Source: Myxococcales bacterium (GTDB taxonomy: Bacteria; Myxococcota_A; Polyangia; Polyangiales; Polyangiaceae). From it: a DNA stretch of 64,000 nucleotides. Of the stretch, positions 63,477-64,000 are shown piece by piece; position 1 is the stretch's first letter; each line of letters opens with the position of its first letter. Below the pieces are notes generated by a model. It ran no database searches and was not told the DNA's origin. It saw only the letters and a list, made by a program, of their open reading frames with translations. The translations under genes were made by a program, and so were the position numbers. The DNA lies in the NCBI GenBank assembly GCA_016720545.1, contig JADKKK010000014.1, positions 1-64,000 on the forward strand. Direction: 5' to 3'.

Positions 63477-64000
63477 GCTCCGCGCAGCACCTGCTCCGCC
63501 GCATCCTCGAGCAAGCGGGAGGCGCCGCCGAGTCCGGCTACGTGCTGGTCATCGACGGCGAGGGCCTCGAGGACCTCCCGACCCAGATGGCGACCCCCAC
63601 GGGCGCGTACGGCGTCCACCGCGTGGGCACCGAGCTCGGCCTCCGGCACCTCTTGTGGAAGGCCCGCGGCGCGCCGCTCATCGCGGTGCTCCCCGAGGAG
63701 CTCGCGCAGCGCATCCAGCGCGCTCCCGATCTGCTCCGTCGCGCGCGAAACCAGCGTGTTCACGCGCTCTCGGTGAACGACGTGCTCGAGGTGCTCCTCG
63801 GCGTACGCGTGGTCGGGGCCGACGCGCCCCACATGCAGGCGCTCGCGCTCGAGCACGTGGGCACGCTCGCGACCGCGATGAGCCACCGCACGCTGCCGAC
63901 GGTGGTCGATCGACGACTCTTGACCGAGCTGCTCGTCGACGCGAGCGTCGGCGCGCAGGTGCGCACGCAGACCCCAGCGCAGCTCCTCGCGGCGTGGGTG
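63473..64000 (+). CDS. pglZ: PglZ, alkaline-phosphatase-superfamily protein of BREX type 2, partial
   Basis: A GTG at 63473 (gtga overlap with pglY) opens a frame that runs off the right edge with about 176 residues visible. The visible part (YVLVIDGEGLEDLPTQMATP, then HRVGTELGLRHLLWKARGAP) fits the N-terminal region of PglZ; the metal-binding phosphatase motifs lie further on and cannot be checked. Position after pglY is the standard BREX-2 order. The call rests mainly on context. Confidence 0.75.
   Translation, partial: MSSAQHLLRRILEQAGGAAESGYVLVIDGEGLEDLPTQMATPTGAYGVHRVGTELGLRHLLWKARGAPLIAVLPEELAQRIQRAPDLLRRARNQRVHALSVNDVLEVLLGVRVVGADAPHMQALALEHVGTLATAMSHRTLPTVVDRRLLTELLVDASVGAQVRTQTPAQLLAAWV

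Overview
The window is high-GC DNA (roughly two thirds or more G+C by eye) with long, densely packed genes, many Ser/Thr protein kinases, many lipoproteins, one protein with a MYXO-CTERM-like tail (glycine-cysteine, one membrane helix, arginine cluster) and a myxobacterial style of secreted Cys-rich and Pro-rich proteins. This points to a member of the Myxococcota, probably on the Polyangiales side; that placement is an inference from gene style, not a phylogeny.

Left part (1-37.8 kb) is chromosomal backbone: a kinase fused to a STAND-type NTPase (cut by the left edge), a secreted protein of unknown function, a formylglycine-enzyme-like lipoprotein, glycogen phosphorylase, a tightly packed five-gene minus-strand operon (TPR/DUF3857 lipoprotein, methyltransferase, SctQ/FliN-like protein, lipoprotein, aminotransferase), three tandem paralogues with a conserved four-Cys motif and one membrane helix, a CxxCH protein, an S1-domain protein, a J-domain protein, two kinases, a serpin, HtpG, a beta-lactamase-fold lipoprotein, Tex, a catalase-fold lipoprotein, an SDR enzyme, a TPR protein and a beta-rich lipoprotein.

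At 37,968 a tRNA-Leu(UAG) marks the start of an accessory region that runs to the right edge. It holds a Phd-like/unknown gene pair, a Panacea-antitoxin/Fic-toxin pair, a small membrane protein, a three-gene nuclease operon (PD-(D/E)XK protein, unknown, GmrSD-type DUF262-DUF1524 protein) and then a BREX type 2 (Pgl) phage-defence locus: an unrecognised gene, pglW, a GxxExxY gene, pglX, a DarG-like macrodomain gene, an OLD/PARIS-like ATPase plus TOPRIM/DUF4435-like partner, a DUF262 gene, a decayed Phd-VapC pair, pglY and the start of pglZ. The expected partner brxD (ATPase) and brxHI (helicase) are not in view and may lie beyond the right edge.

The most unusual structure is a family of short elements with perfect or nearly perfect ~40-bp inverted repeats (the sequence that reads out as HHGGTE / SVPPCLRGE in translations). 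Six arm pairs or arms occur, all between 46.1 and 59.8 kb, at nearly every gene junction of the BREX-2 locus and once in frame inside the pglX methyltransferase. One unit of 594 bp carries the GxxExxY (PD-(D/E)XK-like) gene between two arms that differ at one base in 40, so it looks like the gene-bearing parent of the gene-less copies.

At least seven genes carry single-base (or equivalent) frame shifts, including housekeeping tex, often in short G or C runs. This suggests base-calling errors in the assembly, so the breaks in pglX and others should not be taken as biological without read support.
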